Both the position numbers and the translations under genes were made by a program. Positions 1 to 8,166 of a stretch of 37,570 bases of DNA are shown here, piece by piece. The number at the start of each line of letters is the position of its first letter. Within the stretch, counting starts at the first letter, position 1. Under the pieces are notes generated by a model that was not told the origin of the DNA, did no database searches, and saw only the letters and a list, made by a program, of their open reading frames with translations. This DNA comes from an uncultured Ruminococcus sp. Its GTDB lineage: Bacteria; Bacillota; Clostridia; Oscillospirales; Ruminococcaceae. The DNA lies in contig CADAGC010000011.1 of assembly GCA_902787365.1 (NCBI GenBank), positions 1-37,570 of the forward strand, read 5' to 3'.

Positions 1-71
1 ACTGCGGCGGATATAGGCAATCTGACGAAAAATTTGTCGGTCTCAGCGTAGCTGAGACCACGTATACTGAC

Positions 72-193
72 ATACAATGGTCGTGCGGTATTGCCTTAAA
101 ACTACGTCGCCCGAATGGGCAATGTTTTGCAAAGCAAAACTTGCGATTTATCCGCTTGCGGATAAATCAAGATACCTTAATTATACATTGTAT
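72..193. repeat. Dispersed mosaic palindromic element, copy A
   Basis: This stretch consists almost entirely of short perfect hairpins. They are GCCCGAATGGGC (109-120), GTTTTGC/GCAAAAC (124-140) and an 11-bp stem GATTTATCCGC/GCGGATAAATC (145-168). Its right end reads GATACCTTAATTATACAT (171-188). Bases 124-188 match 18736-18800 (copy B) with about 5 differences in 65. A further hairpin, GGTCTCAGC/GCTGAGACC (39-59), lies just outside. The left end is less clear: ATACAATG at 72-79 resembles the inverted right end. An open frame of 91 codons crosses the element, but it has no ribosome binding site and is probably a by-product of the repeat. Confidence 0.8.
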
Positions 194-283
194 ATAACGC
201 ATCAAAGCGCTCTGCATACTGCAAAGCGCCTGACGAAAATATATGGTGGGTCATCTCGGAAAACCGAGAAGATAGGAGATAGC

Positions 284-339
284 AAAAAAACAAAACGGAC
301 TACAAAGCAGGGAACAGAGCGCCCCTTGCCTTGCAGCCC
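284..339 (-). terminator. Rho-independent terminator of glnN
   Basis: Read on the minus strand just after the glnN stop, GGGCTGCAAGGC (339-328) pairs over 12 bp with GCTTTGTAGTCC (308-297), three of the pairs being G-U. The inner AGGG/CCCT can extend the stem. It is followed by GTTTTGTTTTTTT. This is a strong intrinsic terminator about 25 nt beyond the stop codon. Confidence 0.85.
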
Positions 340-364
340 GCATCATTGCTAAGCTAAATTCTGA

Positions 365-2443
365 TTATTTTACGTAGAACAGAAGCTGACCGTATGTCGG
401 GTAAGGCCAGTACTTCTCGCCGACGGATACTTCTATCTCGTCTGCTGTAGCTCTGAGCTCGCCCATAGCTGCGAATACTACATCGTGGTAGTAGTTTGCT
501 GCTTCCTGAACGTCTGTGTACTCGTGAGCCTTTACGATAGCGTCTTCAAGAGCGCCGAGCTTCTTATACATATCAGCCATGAGGACTGAGAGCTTCTTGA
601 CAAGCTCTGTCTCAAACTCTGCGGGTGCGCCGATGTTCTTGGAGAGGTTGGCTGTTTCTGCCAAGTCCTTAACATAGCTTGCGGCAGCAGGCAGAATGTC
701 CTTCTTAGCCATATCAACCATTGTGAGAGCCTCGATATTGAGGGTCTTTACATACTCATCAAGGAGTATCTCAACTCTTGAATGAAGTTCTGTAGCTGTG
801 TATACGCCGTACTTCTCGAAGAGTGCGATATTCTCGGGGTATGCAAATGTAGGAACAGCCTCGGGTGTGGATTTGAGGTTGAGAAGACCTCTCTTTTCAG
901 CCTCAACAGGCCACTCGTTTGAATAGCCGTTGCCGTTGAAGATTACAGGCTCGCATTCCTTGATAGCTGCCTTGATGAGCTTGTTGAGCTCTTTCTTGAA
1001 GTCTGCTGCATTTTCGAGCTTGTCAGCAAACTCGTCAAGAGTTTCAGCAACGATAGTATTTAAAACTGTGTTCGGGCCTGCGCAGGAAAGTCTTGAACCG
1101 GGCATTCTGAACTCGAACTTATTACCTGTGAATGCGAAAGGCGAAGTTCTGTTTCTGTCTGTTGTATCCTTGGGGAAGTTAGGAAGAACGTCAACGCCGA
1201 TCTCCATATCTACGTGCTCGCCCTCATACTTCTTGCCGCTTACTATCGCATCAAGGATACCTGTCAGCTCATCGCCGAGGAAGATAGAGATGATAGCGGG
1301 CGGTGCTTCGTTAGCGCCGAGACGGTGGTCGTTGCCGGCTGTTGCAACGCAGGCACGCAGAACGTCCTGATGCTTATAAACTGCCTTGATAACTGCTGTT
1401 AAGAAAAGCAGGAACTGTGCGTTCTCAGCAGGTGTTTTACCGGGGTCTAAGAGGTTAACGCCTGTGTTTGTAGAAAGCGACCAGTTGTTGTGCTTACCCG
1501 AGCCGTTGATACCTGCAAAGGGCTTTTCGTGCAGCAGGCACTTGAAGCCGTGCTTTCTTGCAGTTCTCTTCATGATCTCCATTGTGAGCTGGTTGTGGTC
1601 GGTTGCGATATTTGTTGTGCCGTAGATAGGAGCAAGCTCGTGCTGTGCGGGAGCAACTTCGTTATGCTTTGTCTTTGCATAGATACCGAGTCTCCACAGC
1701 TGCTCGTCAAGGTCTTTCATATAAGCGGCAACTCTTGTCTTGATAGTGCCGAAATAGTGATCCTCAAGCTCCTGACCCTTGGGTGCGGGTGCGCCGTAGA
1801 GTGAACGGCCTGTGTAGATAAGGTCTTTTCTGTGAGAATACATCTCTCTGTCGATGAGGAAGTATTCCTGCTCGGGGCCTACGTTCGAGATAACTCTTGT
1901 AGCGTCGGAATCAAAGAGCTTTAAAACTCTGAGTGCTGATTTATTGATAGCCTCCATAGAACGCAGAAGAGGTGTTTTCTTATCGAGTGCCTCGCCGTTA
2001 TAAGAGCAGAATGCTGTAGGAATGCAGAGTGTGTGTTCCTTTATAAATGCGAATGATGTAGGATCCCACGCTGTATAGCCTCTTGCCTCGAATGTAGCTC
2101 TTAAGCCGCCCGATGGGAACGAGGAGGCGTCAGGCTCGCCCTTGATGAGCTCCTTGCCCGAGAATTCCATAATAACGTGGCCTTCCTCTGTGGGTGAGAT
2201 GAAGCTGTCGAGCTTTTCTGCTGTAAGGCCTGTCATCGGCTGGAACCAATGTGTAAAGTGTGTGCAGCCCTTCTCGCAAGCCCAGTCTTTCATAGCGTTT
2301 GCAACAACGTTTGCAACGTCAAGGCCGAGCGGTGTGCCGTCGTTGATAGTCTTCTTAAGAGCCTTATAGGTCTGCTTGGGAAGACGCTCCTTCATGACTG
2401 ATTCGTTGAATACGTCGCTGCCAAAAATCTCCGGTACGTTCAT
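365..2443 (-). CDS. glnN: Glutamine synthetase, type III (GlnN)
   Basis: ATP-dependent glutamine synthetase that joins ammonia to glutamate in the cytosol; the entry point of nitrogen assimilation. The 692-aa product has the length of type III enzymes (about 700 aa, versus about 450 for type I). It shows the family hallmarks [20 protein letters not shown] and [12 protein letters not shown], which belong to the nucleotide, metal and glutamate sites. The open frame extends 38 codons further upstream, but those codons run through the leader terminator and promoter. The ATG at 2443 follows GAAAGGGAG and begins the usual [10 protein letters not shown], so I chose it. The gene is monocistronic, with its own consensus promoter, a hairpin/T-run in the leader and a strong terminator. 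Type III enzymes are common in Bacteroidetes, cyanobacteria and ruminococci. Identification is very secure; the regulation is inferred. Confidence 0.97.
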   Translation of the reverse strand: MNVPEIFGSDVFNESVMKERLPKQTYKALKKTINDGTPLGLDVANVVANAMKDWACEKGCTHFTHWFQPMTGLTAEKLDSFISPTEEGHVIMEFSGKELIKGEPDASSFPSGGLRATFEARGYTAWDPTSFAFIKEHTLCIPTAFCSYNGEALDKKTPLLRSMEAINKSALRVLKLFDSDATRVISNVGPEQEYFLIDREMYSHRKDLIYTGRSLYGAPAPKGQELEDHYFGTIKTRVAAYMKDLDEQLWRLGIYAKTKHNEVAPAQHELAPIYGTTNIATDHNQLTMEIMKRTARKHGFKCLLHEKPFAGINGSGKHNNWSLSTNTGVNLLDPGKTPAENAQFLLFLTAVIKAVYKHQDVLRACVATAGNDHRLGANEAPPAIISIFLGDELTGILDAIVSGKKYEGEHVDMEIGVDVLPNFPKDTTDRNRTSPFAFTGNKFEFRMPGSRLSCAGPNTVLNTIVAETLDEFADKLENAADFKKELNKLIKAAIKECEPVIFNGNGYSNEWPVEAEKRGLLNLKSTPEAVPTFAYPENIALFEKYGVYTATELHSRVEILLDEYVKTLNIEALTMVDMAKKDILPAAASYVKDLAETANLSKNIGAPAEFETELVKKLSVLMADMYKKLGALEDAIVKAHEYTDVQEAANYYHDVVFAAMGELRATADEIEVSVGEKYWPYPTYGQLLFYVK

Positions 2444-2472
2444 TATGGATACTCCCTTTCGTATTAAAAAAA

Positions 2473-2507
2473 TAAAAAACGCTGCGGACTTTATATCGTC
2501 CACAGCG
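2473..2507 (-). promoter_or_regulatory. Terminator-like hairpin in the glnN leader (candidate attenuator)
   Basis: On the minus strand CGCTGTGGAC (2507-2498) and GTCCGCAGCG (2489-2480) form a 10-bp stem with one G-U pair and an 8-nt loop. TTTTTTATTTTTTTA follows at once. The hairpin lies between the predicted transcription start (about 2522) and the glnN ribosome binding site (about 2455), so it would stop transcription before the gene unless overridden. Clostridial glutamine synthetases are known to be controlled by ANTAR-type antiterminators. I do not see a clear second hairpin of the ANTAR two-hairpin type, so the mechanism is open. Confidence 0.75.
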
Positions 2508-2528
2508 CCTTTGCTGTTTACAATTATG

Positions 2529-2557
2529 AGTATATACCTTTTTGCCCGATTTGTCAA
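2529..2557 (-). promoter_or_regulatory. Sigma-A promoter of glnN
   Basis: Minus strand TTGACA (2557-2552), 17-bp spacer, TATACT (2534-2529). This is nearly perfect consensus and predicts a transcript start near 2522 with a leader of about 80 nt. Confidence 0.85.
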
Positions 2558-2609
2558 GGGGGTAAATGCATACTTTTCACTTTTCGGAGTTTACCACCAA
2601 GAAATCACT

Positions 2610-2784
2610 GATTGTTGAAAGTTATTTGGTGCAGTTTTCACAATTCAAAAGCTTTGCAAAATCCTCTTAATCTGCCGTTAATAATTTTAAACAATCGCTT
2701 ACAAATTGTATGTTGTTTTGATTATTAGGCGTATTATACCAGTAATTTGTAGATTGTTGAAAGATTTTTGGTGCAGATTTCACA
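2610..2784. repeat. Pair of 33-bp direct repeats upstream of the glnN promoter
   Basis: Bases 2610-2642 and 2752-2784 are the same 33-bp sequence with 3 mismatches, 142 bp apart. The shared cores are GATTGTTGAAAG and TTGGTGCAG. The near copy lies about 50 bp upstream of the -35 box. The 2558-2886 interval has no convincing gene and is AT-rich. The repeats may be operator sites for a nitrogen regulator, but this is inference from position only. Confidence 0.7.
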
Positions 2785-2886
2785 GTTTTATTGTTAGTAA
2801 ATTTAGTGTTAACAAATGGGTAATAGATTTAACAGGTGGGTAACTTTTGGAACGGGATTTTTGCCTATTTCCCCTCACAATTTACC

Positions 2887-4137
2887 TCAATTTGTTGCCG
2901 CCCACCCCAGTATCTGGAACGCCTTATCCTCATCGCCCTCGATAGGGGATATGCTTATCTCGACCGTCTGTTCGGTCTCGGAGTTTACTATCTGCGTCAC
3001 CAGCGGGTCGCCCCAGCCGCCTTTGGTCACGCCCTTGACGGTTTTGCTTTCCTCGCCTGTGGGGGTCTTTATCTTCACATCAACTGTGGCATAATCGCCG
3101 CCGCCCACCTCTTTTGAGATAAGGAAGATGTTTTTGCCCTTTATCGTGAATTTGATAGGCTCGGTGCCGCCCTTGACGTGCGACCAGCCCTTTGAGAAGC
3201 TTGCCACATCTGTGCCGCCCTCGTCCCAGTCGCCTAAGCTGTCTGCCGATATGGCGTCGCTCTCATACATCTTGGCGCCGTAGCTTAACAGCAGGCTCTT
3301 CGGCTCGGCGGGCATCACGTAGGGCTGTGACTCCTGCTCGGTGACGGTCTTGAAGTAGTGTTCTATCATCGAGTTTACCAGCTTGTGGCCGTCCTTGTTC
3401 GGGTGCGAGCCGTCGTTTGAGAACTCTTTCCAGGTGAGCCTGTTGTTCTTAAAGAGAAACCTCAAAGCATCACAGTAGGATATCATCGGCAGGTCGTAGT
3501 AGGTGCCTATCTCTTTCATGTAGTCCTGCGCCGAGTAGTCCTCCTCGGTGACGGAGAAGAGAAGTATCACGGCGATATCCTTTTCCAAAAGCGTCCTCAC
3601 TATGCTTTCATATGCCTCCTGATAGGTGAAGTCGTTCCCGTCATTGACCGCATATTCGAGGAACACTATGTCGGGCTTTGAAACCAGCAGATCACGCTCC
3701 ATTCTGAGCACTCCTAAGCGTGAGGGTGTGCCGCTGAGGCCTGCGTTGCAGTATTTTACGTTGTCGCCCTTGCCGAACATTTCCTTGAATGTGTTATACG
3801 AAAGCGACGCATAGCACTCGTCGGGCTTGACCTTGTAGCCCTCGGTGATTGAGCCGCCAAGATAGCCGAGGGTTATCTCTTCGCCCGCCTGCGCCTTTGC
3901 TATCTTGTCCTTTATGAGTGAGGAATTGCCGTAGCTGACAAGCGAGGTGTCGAGCATAGCCTGCGTCCATTCCTCGTCAGTCTCGGGGAGCTTTTCTTCA
4001 TCTGATGAGCTTTCTTGTGACGAAGTATCAGCGCTCTCGCCCGAGCTTTCAGAGGAAGAGTTGCCGTCACCGCAGGCGGTCATTGTGGTGAGTATCAGCA
4101 GGAAAGATAGAGTCATTGTGAGTATTCGCTTTAGCAT
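2887..4137 (-). CDS. Secreted SGNH/GDSL-type hydrolase lipoprotein
   Basis: A 416-aa exported lipoprotein: charged start, hydrophobic core and a lipobox ending TMTAC with the lipidated Cys at 22, then a Ser/Glu-rich linker to about residue 55. The SGNH hydrolase domain follows. Block I is GGSITEG (nucleophile Ser96), Asn/Asp appear in YAVND (165-166), and block V is DGSHPNKDGH (Asp242, His245). The last roughly 130 residues form a beta-rich extra domain, perhaps carbohydrate-binding. Relatives include carbohydrate esterases that deacetylate xylan or other glycans, but the substrate cannot be read from sequence. AAGGAGGG precedes the ATG. It lies downstream of the msmX-type gene behind a modest terminator. 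Confident on fold and location, not on substrate. Confidence 0.88.
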   Translation of the reverse strand: MLKRILTMTLSFLLILTTMTACGDGNSSSESSGESADTSSQESSSDEEKLPETDEEWTQAMLDTSLVSYGNSSLIKDKIAKAQAGEEITLGYLGGSITEGYKVKPDECYASLSYNTFKEMFGKGDNVKYCNAGLSGTPSRLGVLRMERDLLVSKPDIVFLEYAVNDGNDFTYQEAYESIVRTLLEKDIAVILLFSVTEEDYSAQDYMKEIGTYYDLPMISYCDALRFLFKNNRLTWKEFSNDGSHPNKDGHKLVNSMIEHYFKTVTEQESQPYVMPAEPKSLLLSYGAKMYESDAISADSLGDWDEGGTDVASFSKGWSHVKGGTEPIKFTIKGKNIFLISKEVGGGDYATVDVKIKTPTGEESKTVKGVTKGGWGDPLVTQIVNSETEQTVEISISPIEGDEDKAFQILGWAATN

Positions 4138-4183
4138 ATTAGCCCTCCTTGTAATCGTTTCATTTGCCCATATACGAAAGTAA

Positions 4184-4203
4184 CCCCCCGCATAAGCGGG
4201 AGG
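4184..4203 (-). terminator. Hairpin after the msmX-type gene
   Basis: Minus strand CCTCCCGC/GCGGGGGG with a 4-nt loop (8 bp, one G-U), followed by TTACTTT. The T-run is weak, so it may slow rather than fully stop transcription into the SGNH gene. Confidence 0.5.
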
Positions 4204-4227
4204 TCACGAATGTTTGTAAATGAATTA

Positions 4228-5376
4228 TCAGTTGATAACAGTCTTCTCTGTCTCCTTATCGAAGAGGTGGATCTTGTTAGCTTCAAGAACAACTTCGATT
4301 TCGTCGCCGGGGCGAGCTGTGGAGCGGGGAGCAACTCTTGCTGTGAGCGGAATGCCCTCGCAGGTGAGGTAGAGGTAAGTCTCTGCACCCATCATTTCTG
4401 TTACTTCAACAGTAGCTGTTACCTTACCAGTTGTAGCAGAAGCGATAACCATATCTTCATCAGATATAGCCTCAGGACGGATACCGAGGATAACTTCCTG
4501 ATCAACGAGTTCGTCAAGAGCTTCTCTGTTTGTAGCAGCCTTGCTCTCGGGGATCTCGATCGTGTACTTCTTACCCTGTGTTGTCTTTGTATCTTCAGAG
4601 CCGAACTCTACGAGGTAGCTGTCGCCAGCCTTTAAGAGCTTAGCATCGATGAAGTTCATCTGAGGTGAACCTATAAAGCCTGCAACGAACTGGTTAACAG
4701 GGCTGTTATAGAGGTTTGTAGGTGTGTCGATCTGCTGGATATAACCGTCCTTCATAACAACGATTCTATCACCCATCGTCATAGCCTCTGTCTGGTCATG
4801 TGTAACGTAGATGAATGTTGTACCCAGTCTCTTGTGGAGCTTGGAGATCTCAGTTCTCATCTGTGCTCTCAGCTTAGCGTCGAGGTTTGAAAGAGGCTCG
4901 TCGAGAAGGAATACCTGAGGCTCACGAACTATAGCACGGCCGAGCGCAACACGCTGTCTCTGACCACCGGAGAGAGCCTTCGGCTTTCTGTCGAGAAGGT
5001 GAGCGATGTCGAGGATTCTTGCAGCTTCCTCAACCTTTCTTGCGATCTCATCCTTAGGAACCTTTCTGAGCTTAAGGCCGAATGCCATGTTCTCAAAAAC
5101 TGTCATATGAGGATAAAGAGCGTAGTTCTGGAAAACCATTGCTATATCTCTGTCCTTAGGAGCTATATCGTTAACGAGTCTGTCGCCGATATAAAGCTCG
5201 CCCTCGCTGATCTCCTCAAGACCTGCGATCATACGGAGTGTTGTTGACTTACCGCAGCCTGAAGGGCCTACGAGAATGATAAACTCCTTGTCCTTGATCT
5301 CAATGTTGAAATCTGATACGGCGATAACACCGCCTGCGTACTTTTTGTAGATCTCTCTAAGTGATACACTTGCCAT
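4228..5376 (-). CDS. msmX: ABC sugar-importer ATPase, MsmX/UgpC family
   Basis: A 382-aa cytoplasmic ATPase that powers carbohydrate ABC importers. Seen in order: Walker [10 protein letters not shown] (37-45), Q-loop [13 protein letters not shown], signature LSGGQRQR (135-142), Walker [14 protein letters not shown]-loop [15 protein letters not shown], then the C-terminal TOBE/OB regulatory region typical of the MalK/UgpC/MsmX group. No permease or solute-binding protein is adjacent. In Firmicutes, orphan ATPases of this family serve several importers, so a shared role is likely but inferred. The ATG follows GGGAGGT at good spacing. An independent promoter lies about 100 bp upstream. Family assignment is secure; the symbol is by similarity. 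Confidence 0.93.
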   Translation of the reverse strand: MASVSLREIYKKYAGGVIAVSDFNIEIKDKEFIILVGPSGCGKSTTLRMIAGLEEISEGELYIGDRLVNDIAPKDRDIAMVFQNYALYPHMTVFENMAFGLKLRKVPKDEIARKVEEAARILDIAHLLDRKPKALSGGQRQRVALGRAIVREPQVFLLDEPLSNLDAKLRAQMRTEISKLHKRLGTTFIYVTHDQTEAMTMGDRIVVMKDGYIQQIDTPTNLYNSPVNQFVAGFIGSPQMNFIDAKLLKAGDSYLVEFGSEDTKTTQGKKYTIEIPESKAATNREALDELVDQEVILGIRPEAISDEDMVIASATTGKVTATVEVTEMMGAETYLYLTCEGIPLTARVAPRSTARPGDEIEVVLEANKIHLFDKETEKTVIN

Positions 5377-5482
5377 CTAAAAAGGACCTCCCTATTTTAA
5401 ATAAATTTTTTACTTACTAATAATGAACCTTGTGGCCTTACTTTACGTAACACATAGCCCACCTAATATTAGCTATGTTAAT

Positions 5483-5511
5483 ATCATAACAAATTTTTTA
5501 TACATAAACAA
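5483..5511 (-). promoter_or_regulatory. Promoter of the msmX-type gene
   Basis: Minus strand TTGTTT (5511-5506), 17-bp spacer, TATGAT (5488-5483). A 7-bp inverted repeat ACATAGC/GCTATGT (5452-5478) covers the predicted start site and could be an operator or a 5' hairpin. Confidence 0.6.
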
Positions 5512-5768
5512 GAGTTTTTTTAACTAAACTTTATTCTAACTCTTTATAAATATTGACTAAAATTATACAGCGTATGGAAAAATATTCCAAATAACATCAT
5601 CATTGTGTATGTTTTCTTTCAACATCTTTGTGCATTACCCCCAAAAAACAGGGCTAAACAAGGCGTTTTACACAAGGTATTGTGTGTTGTGTATGATTAT
5701 ACAAACTTACAACTGCTTAGGCTTGTCTTTGTATTGCATTATGCACAATTATTCGATTTTTTGTATAG
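5512..5768. other. Intergenic stretch without a supported gene
   Basis: AT-rich sequence between the msmX promoter and the end of the rsuA-type gene. Open frames here lack ribosome binding sites and run into the rsuA-type gene on the other strand. No clear terminator for that gene was seen; ACACAAGG..TTGTGTGT near 5670-5690 is only a weak hairpin. Confidence 0.6.
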
Positions 5769-6470
5769 TTATCGCTCTTCGAGGGGCGTGATGTCCTCTA
5801 TTTCCTTTACCCCGCCGAGGGGCAGAGAATCATCAAGCGGCAGAGAGCCTATCATTATCCTTTTTAAATAGATGACCTTATTTCCGAGGGCTTCAAACAT
5901 TCTTTTTATCTGGTGGAACTTGCCCTCGTGCAGCACCACCTCACACTCGTTCTCATTATCAAGCGGGAAAAGCTGTGCGGGCAGGCATTTTTCATTTCCG
6001 TCTATTGTCATACCCGATTCAAAGGCCTCACAGTAGCCTTGCTCACAGGGCTTTTCAAGCCGCACGAAATAGCGCTTTGGAACGTGGGATCTCGGCGAGA
6101 GCATACGGTGAGCGAGCTGCCCGTCATCGGTGAGCAGTACAAAGCCCTCGGTGTCCTTATCGAGCCGCCCTGCGGGGAACAGCCCCTCACGGCGATACTC
6201 CTCGGGGATAATATCAATGACCGTAGGGCAGGCGCCCTCTTTCGTCGAGCAGACAACGCCCTGCGGTTTGTTGAGCATAAGGTAGAGGAATTCTCTGTAT
6301 GATATCTCCTCGCCGTTTACTGTGACACGAGCGGAGTTTTCATCAATTTGTATATCGCTTTTTCTGACGGCCTGTCCGTTTACGGTGACAAGGCCTTTTC
6401 TCACCAGCGCCTTTACATCATTTCGAGAAAGGTCTGTGCGCTGTGAGGATATGAATTTATCAAGACGCAT
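5769..6470 (-). CDS. rsuA: 16S rRNA pseudouridine synthase, RsuA/RluB family
   Basis: A 233-aa enzyme converting a specific uridine in ribosomal RNA to pseudouridine. An N-terminal S4 RNA-binding domain (about 1-60: MRLDKFISSQ, then VRKGLVTVNGQAVRKSD) is followed by the catalytic domain with the hallmark GRLDKDTEG, whose Asp is the nucleophile, and KRYFVRLEKP. Length fits RsuA (about 230 aa). The frame stays open 48 codons upstream, but that part is the hairpin element at 6494-6683. The ATG at 6470 has AAGGAG in place and starts directly with the S4 domain. The exact target uridine is not decidable; RsuA is the closest by length. Confidence 0.9.
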   Translation of the reverse strand: MRLDKFISSQRTDLSRNDVKALVRKGLVTVNGQAVRKSDIQIDENSARVTVNGEEISYREFLYLMLNKPQGVVCSTKEGACPTVIDIIPEEYRREGLFPAGRLDKDTEGFVLLTDDGQLAHRMLSPRSHVPKRYFVRLEKPCEQGYCEAFESGMTIDGNEKCLPAQLFPLDNENECEVVLHEGKFHQIKRMFEALGNKVIYLKRIMIGSLPLDDSLPLGGVKEIEDITPLEER

Positions 6471-6493
6471 GGCGATGCTCCTTTTTATAGTAT

Positions 6494-6683
6494 GGTTGTG
6501 GGGAAACCCCTCCGTCATTTCCACTCTGCGAGCGGAAATGACACCTCCGAGCTTTTTCAGCCGCAGGCTGATAATGCGTTCAGGGGGAGGCATATTAGTG
6601 CCGTAAGGGTACACAGAAGCACCCTTAGCTTATGATTTCGCCTCCCCTGAAAGGGGAGGGGTTCTGCACGAGCACAACCCCCG
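6494..6683. repeat. Hairpin-rich inverted-repeat element upstream of the rsuA-type gene
   Basis: The left edge reads GGTTGTGGGGAAACCCCTCC (6494-6513). The right edge, reverse complemented, reads GGGGGTTGTG..AGAACCCCTCCCC, so the ends are imperfect inverted repeats interrupted by a short insertion. Inside are GTCATTTCC/GGAAATGAC (6514-6542), TAAGGGT/ACCCTTA (6604-6627) and CCTCCCCT/AGGGGAGG (6641-6659). There is no coding potential beyond the false extension of the rsuA frame. It looks like a small non-autonomous element, distinct from the family at 72, 9946, 18563 and 24725. Confidence 0.6.
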
Positions 6684-6750
6684 CTTTATCTCCCTTTTAT
6701 ATTGTCTGATTAATTATATCCCATTTTTGCAAATATGTCAACAAAAATTA

Positions 6751-6780
6751 TTGACAAAGCACAGGTGAATATGGTATAAT
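6751..6780 (+). promoter_or_regulatory. Sigma-A promoter of the zinc-ribbon gene
   Basis: TTGACA (6751-6756), 18-bp spacer, TATAAT (6775-6780), 30 bp before the start codon. Confidence 0.85.
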
Positions 6781-6810
6781 CATAAAAATATATTCGGGAG
6801 GGGAAAGTAT

Positions 6811-7524
6811 ATGAAATGTATGTATTGTGGGCAGGATAATCCTGACGGTGCGGTTTTTTGTGTGTGCGGCAGACCTCTGAGTCTGCACGGAGGGTATAAT
6901 AACCCGTTCCCTATGCAGACGCCTGATATGGTCAAGCATCGCAAGGCAGTACCGAAAACGCCTTTTATTATTCTGCTTGTGCTGGTGCTGGGCGTGGCAG
7001 GATTTTTCGGGTATAAGAAATTACTTGAAAAGTCTATCACCGACGAGAGTACATGGCACAACGTAACGGGTGACGGCTATTCCATAACTGTTCCCAAGAC
7101 GCTCAAAAAGGGCGAGATGCTCACAGTCGGCGACAGTGATATTAAGCTGGTGGATTTCTATACCTCGCAGGATGTGGGCTTTGATGTTTGCGTCTGCCAA
7201 TACACCGAAGAAGAAAAAGCGATCCTCGGCGGCCTTAGTGTTCAGGAAGTTTTCAATATCTATACGGCTGACGGCAGAAGAACAAGAAAGATAAACGACC
7301 AGGAGCTTAAATTCAAGGTGCGTGAGGGCAAGAATTATTTCTACGCAGGCGTCAACAGGCATTGTATAAACCACATCGGTAAGACTGATGAAGTTTACTA
7401 CATCGAAGCGATATTCCCCTACAATGACTGCTACTATCAGGTAGATGTCTACTGCGCCGAGACTGACAAGGACAAGTATGAGGAAACTCTGCTCAAATGG
7501 CTCGATTCTTTTGATCACGTATAA
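6811..7524 (+). CDS. Zinc-ribbon single-pass membrane protein, function unknown
   Basis: A 237-aa protein with an N-terminal zinc ribbon (MKCMYCG, then FCVCG; four Cys within 20 residues), a short linker, one membrane helix at about 51-68 (FIILLVLVLGVAGFFGY), and an outer domain of about 165 residues rich in aromatic and charged residues. Zinc-ribbon plus single-helix plus outside-domain proteins are frequent in Clostridia and usually uncharacterised. GGGAGGGG precedes the ATG. It is a single-gene unit with its own consensus promoter and a shared bidirectional terminator. I do not recognise the outer domain; a sensor or envelope role would be guesswork. Confidence 0.85.
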   Translation: MKCMYCGQDNPDGAVFCVCGRPLSLHGGYNNPFPMQTPDMVKHRKAVPKTPFIILLVLVLGVAGFFGYKKLLEKSITDESTWHNVTGDGYSITVPKTLKKGEMLTVGDSDIKLVDFYTSQDVGFDVCVCQYTEEEKAILGGLSVQEVFNIYTADGRRTRKINDQELKFKVREGKNYFYAGVNRHCINHIGKTDEVYYIEAIFPYNDCYYQVDVYCAETDKDKYEETLLKWLDSFDHV

Positions 7525-7537
7525 TTATAACTGAATC

Positions 7538-7573
7538 AAAACAGAGGTATCAACTGCGATACCTCTGTTTTTT
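7538..7573 (+). terminator. Bidirectional terminator
   Basis: Perfect 13-bp stem AAACAGAGGTATC/GATACCTCTGTTT with a 6-nt loop and T-runs on both sides. It serves the zinc-ribbon gene (+) and the convergent DUF4830 gene (-). Confidence 0.9.
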
Positions 7574-7578
7574 GCTGT

Positions 7579-8046
7579 TTAATTGTCACTCCGTTTCAAG
7601 CCCTGCATAAACCCGTCAAGCCCCCACGAGCATACGTCGCCGCCTATCAGCACGCCGTCGCAGATGTATAGATTTATGTAAACCTCCTCGCTGTCGTCAC
7701 AGCCTTCGTAGTTGTGTATCTTGTAGGTGTATATCTCGCAGGTCTTGCCCTTGTAATCTTCAAGGTCAAAGCCCTGTTCCTTTTGCAGTTCGTTGTATTT
7801 TTCGTAGACGTCGTTCCACTTTTCGGGAATCAGCACCACCTTACATTCGGTGTATTCCTTGTCAGCCTCCCAGCCCATTTCGTGAATGAATTCTTGCCTG
7901 TCCTGCTCGGTCTTAAGGGTGTAGATATCCGCCCTGCCCGTGCTTGCCCTTGCTATGAGCACAACCGCAGCTATCAGCGAGAGAAAAAGTGCTGCAAGTA
8001 TCACCGTGCCTGTTTTCTTTTTTACCTTGAATGTTCTGATAAACAT
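7579..8046 (-). CDS. Membrane-anchored DUF4830 protein
   Basis: A 155-aa protein with a positive N-terminus and one membrane helix (about 14-33, TVILAALFLSLIAAVVLIAR), then an extracytoplasmic domain. The latter matches my recollection of the DUF4830 pattern: MGWE near the start of the domain, YNELQKEQGFDLEDYKGKTC, a YTYKIHNYEG strand, and IGGDVCSWGLDGFMQGL at the end. DUF4830 has no established biochemical role and is found in Firmicutes as small anchored proteins. AGAGGGG lies before the ATG. It converges with the zinc-ribbon gene and shares its terminator. Domain call is fairly confident; function unknown. Confidence 0.85.
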   Translation of the reverse strand: MFIRTFKVKKKTGTVILAALFLSLIAAVVLIARASTGRADIYTLKTEQDRQEFIHEMGWEADKEYTECKVVLIPEKWNDVYEKYNELQKEQGFDLEDYKGKTCEIYTYKIHNYEGCDDSEEVYINLYICDGVLIGGDVCSWGLDGFMQGLKRSDN

Positions 8047-8166
8047 AATAAGCCCCTCTTTCGATTAAGTTTGTATACTATATGTATGCGCCTGTCCGAG
8101 AGAATATTATTGTAAGTTTTGGGGAGAATAGCTTTAAAAGGTAAGTCTTAGATAAAGGAGAAGCCT

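Noticed and set aside
77..352. Open reading frame of 91 codons on the plus strand
   Set aside because: No ribosome binding site; it is formed by the hairpin repeat (copy A) and by the glnN terminator read backwards.
930..2369. Several plus-strand frames opposite glnN
   Set aside because: They mirror a highly conserved enzyme gene and have no start signals; ordinary antisense shadows.
2820..2890. TTGAGGTAAATTG at the end of the SGNH gene (minus strand), similar to the repeat-family end
   Set aside because: Only about 8 bases match and no hairpin modules follow; too little to call a fifth copy.
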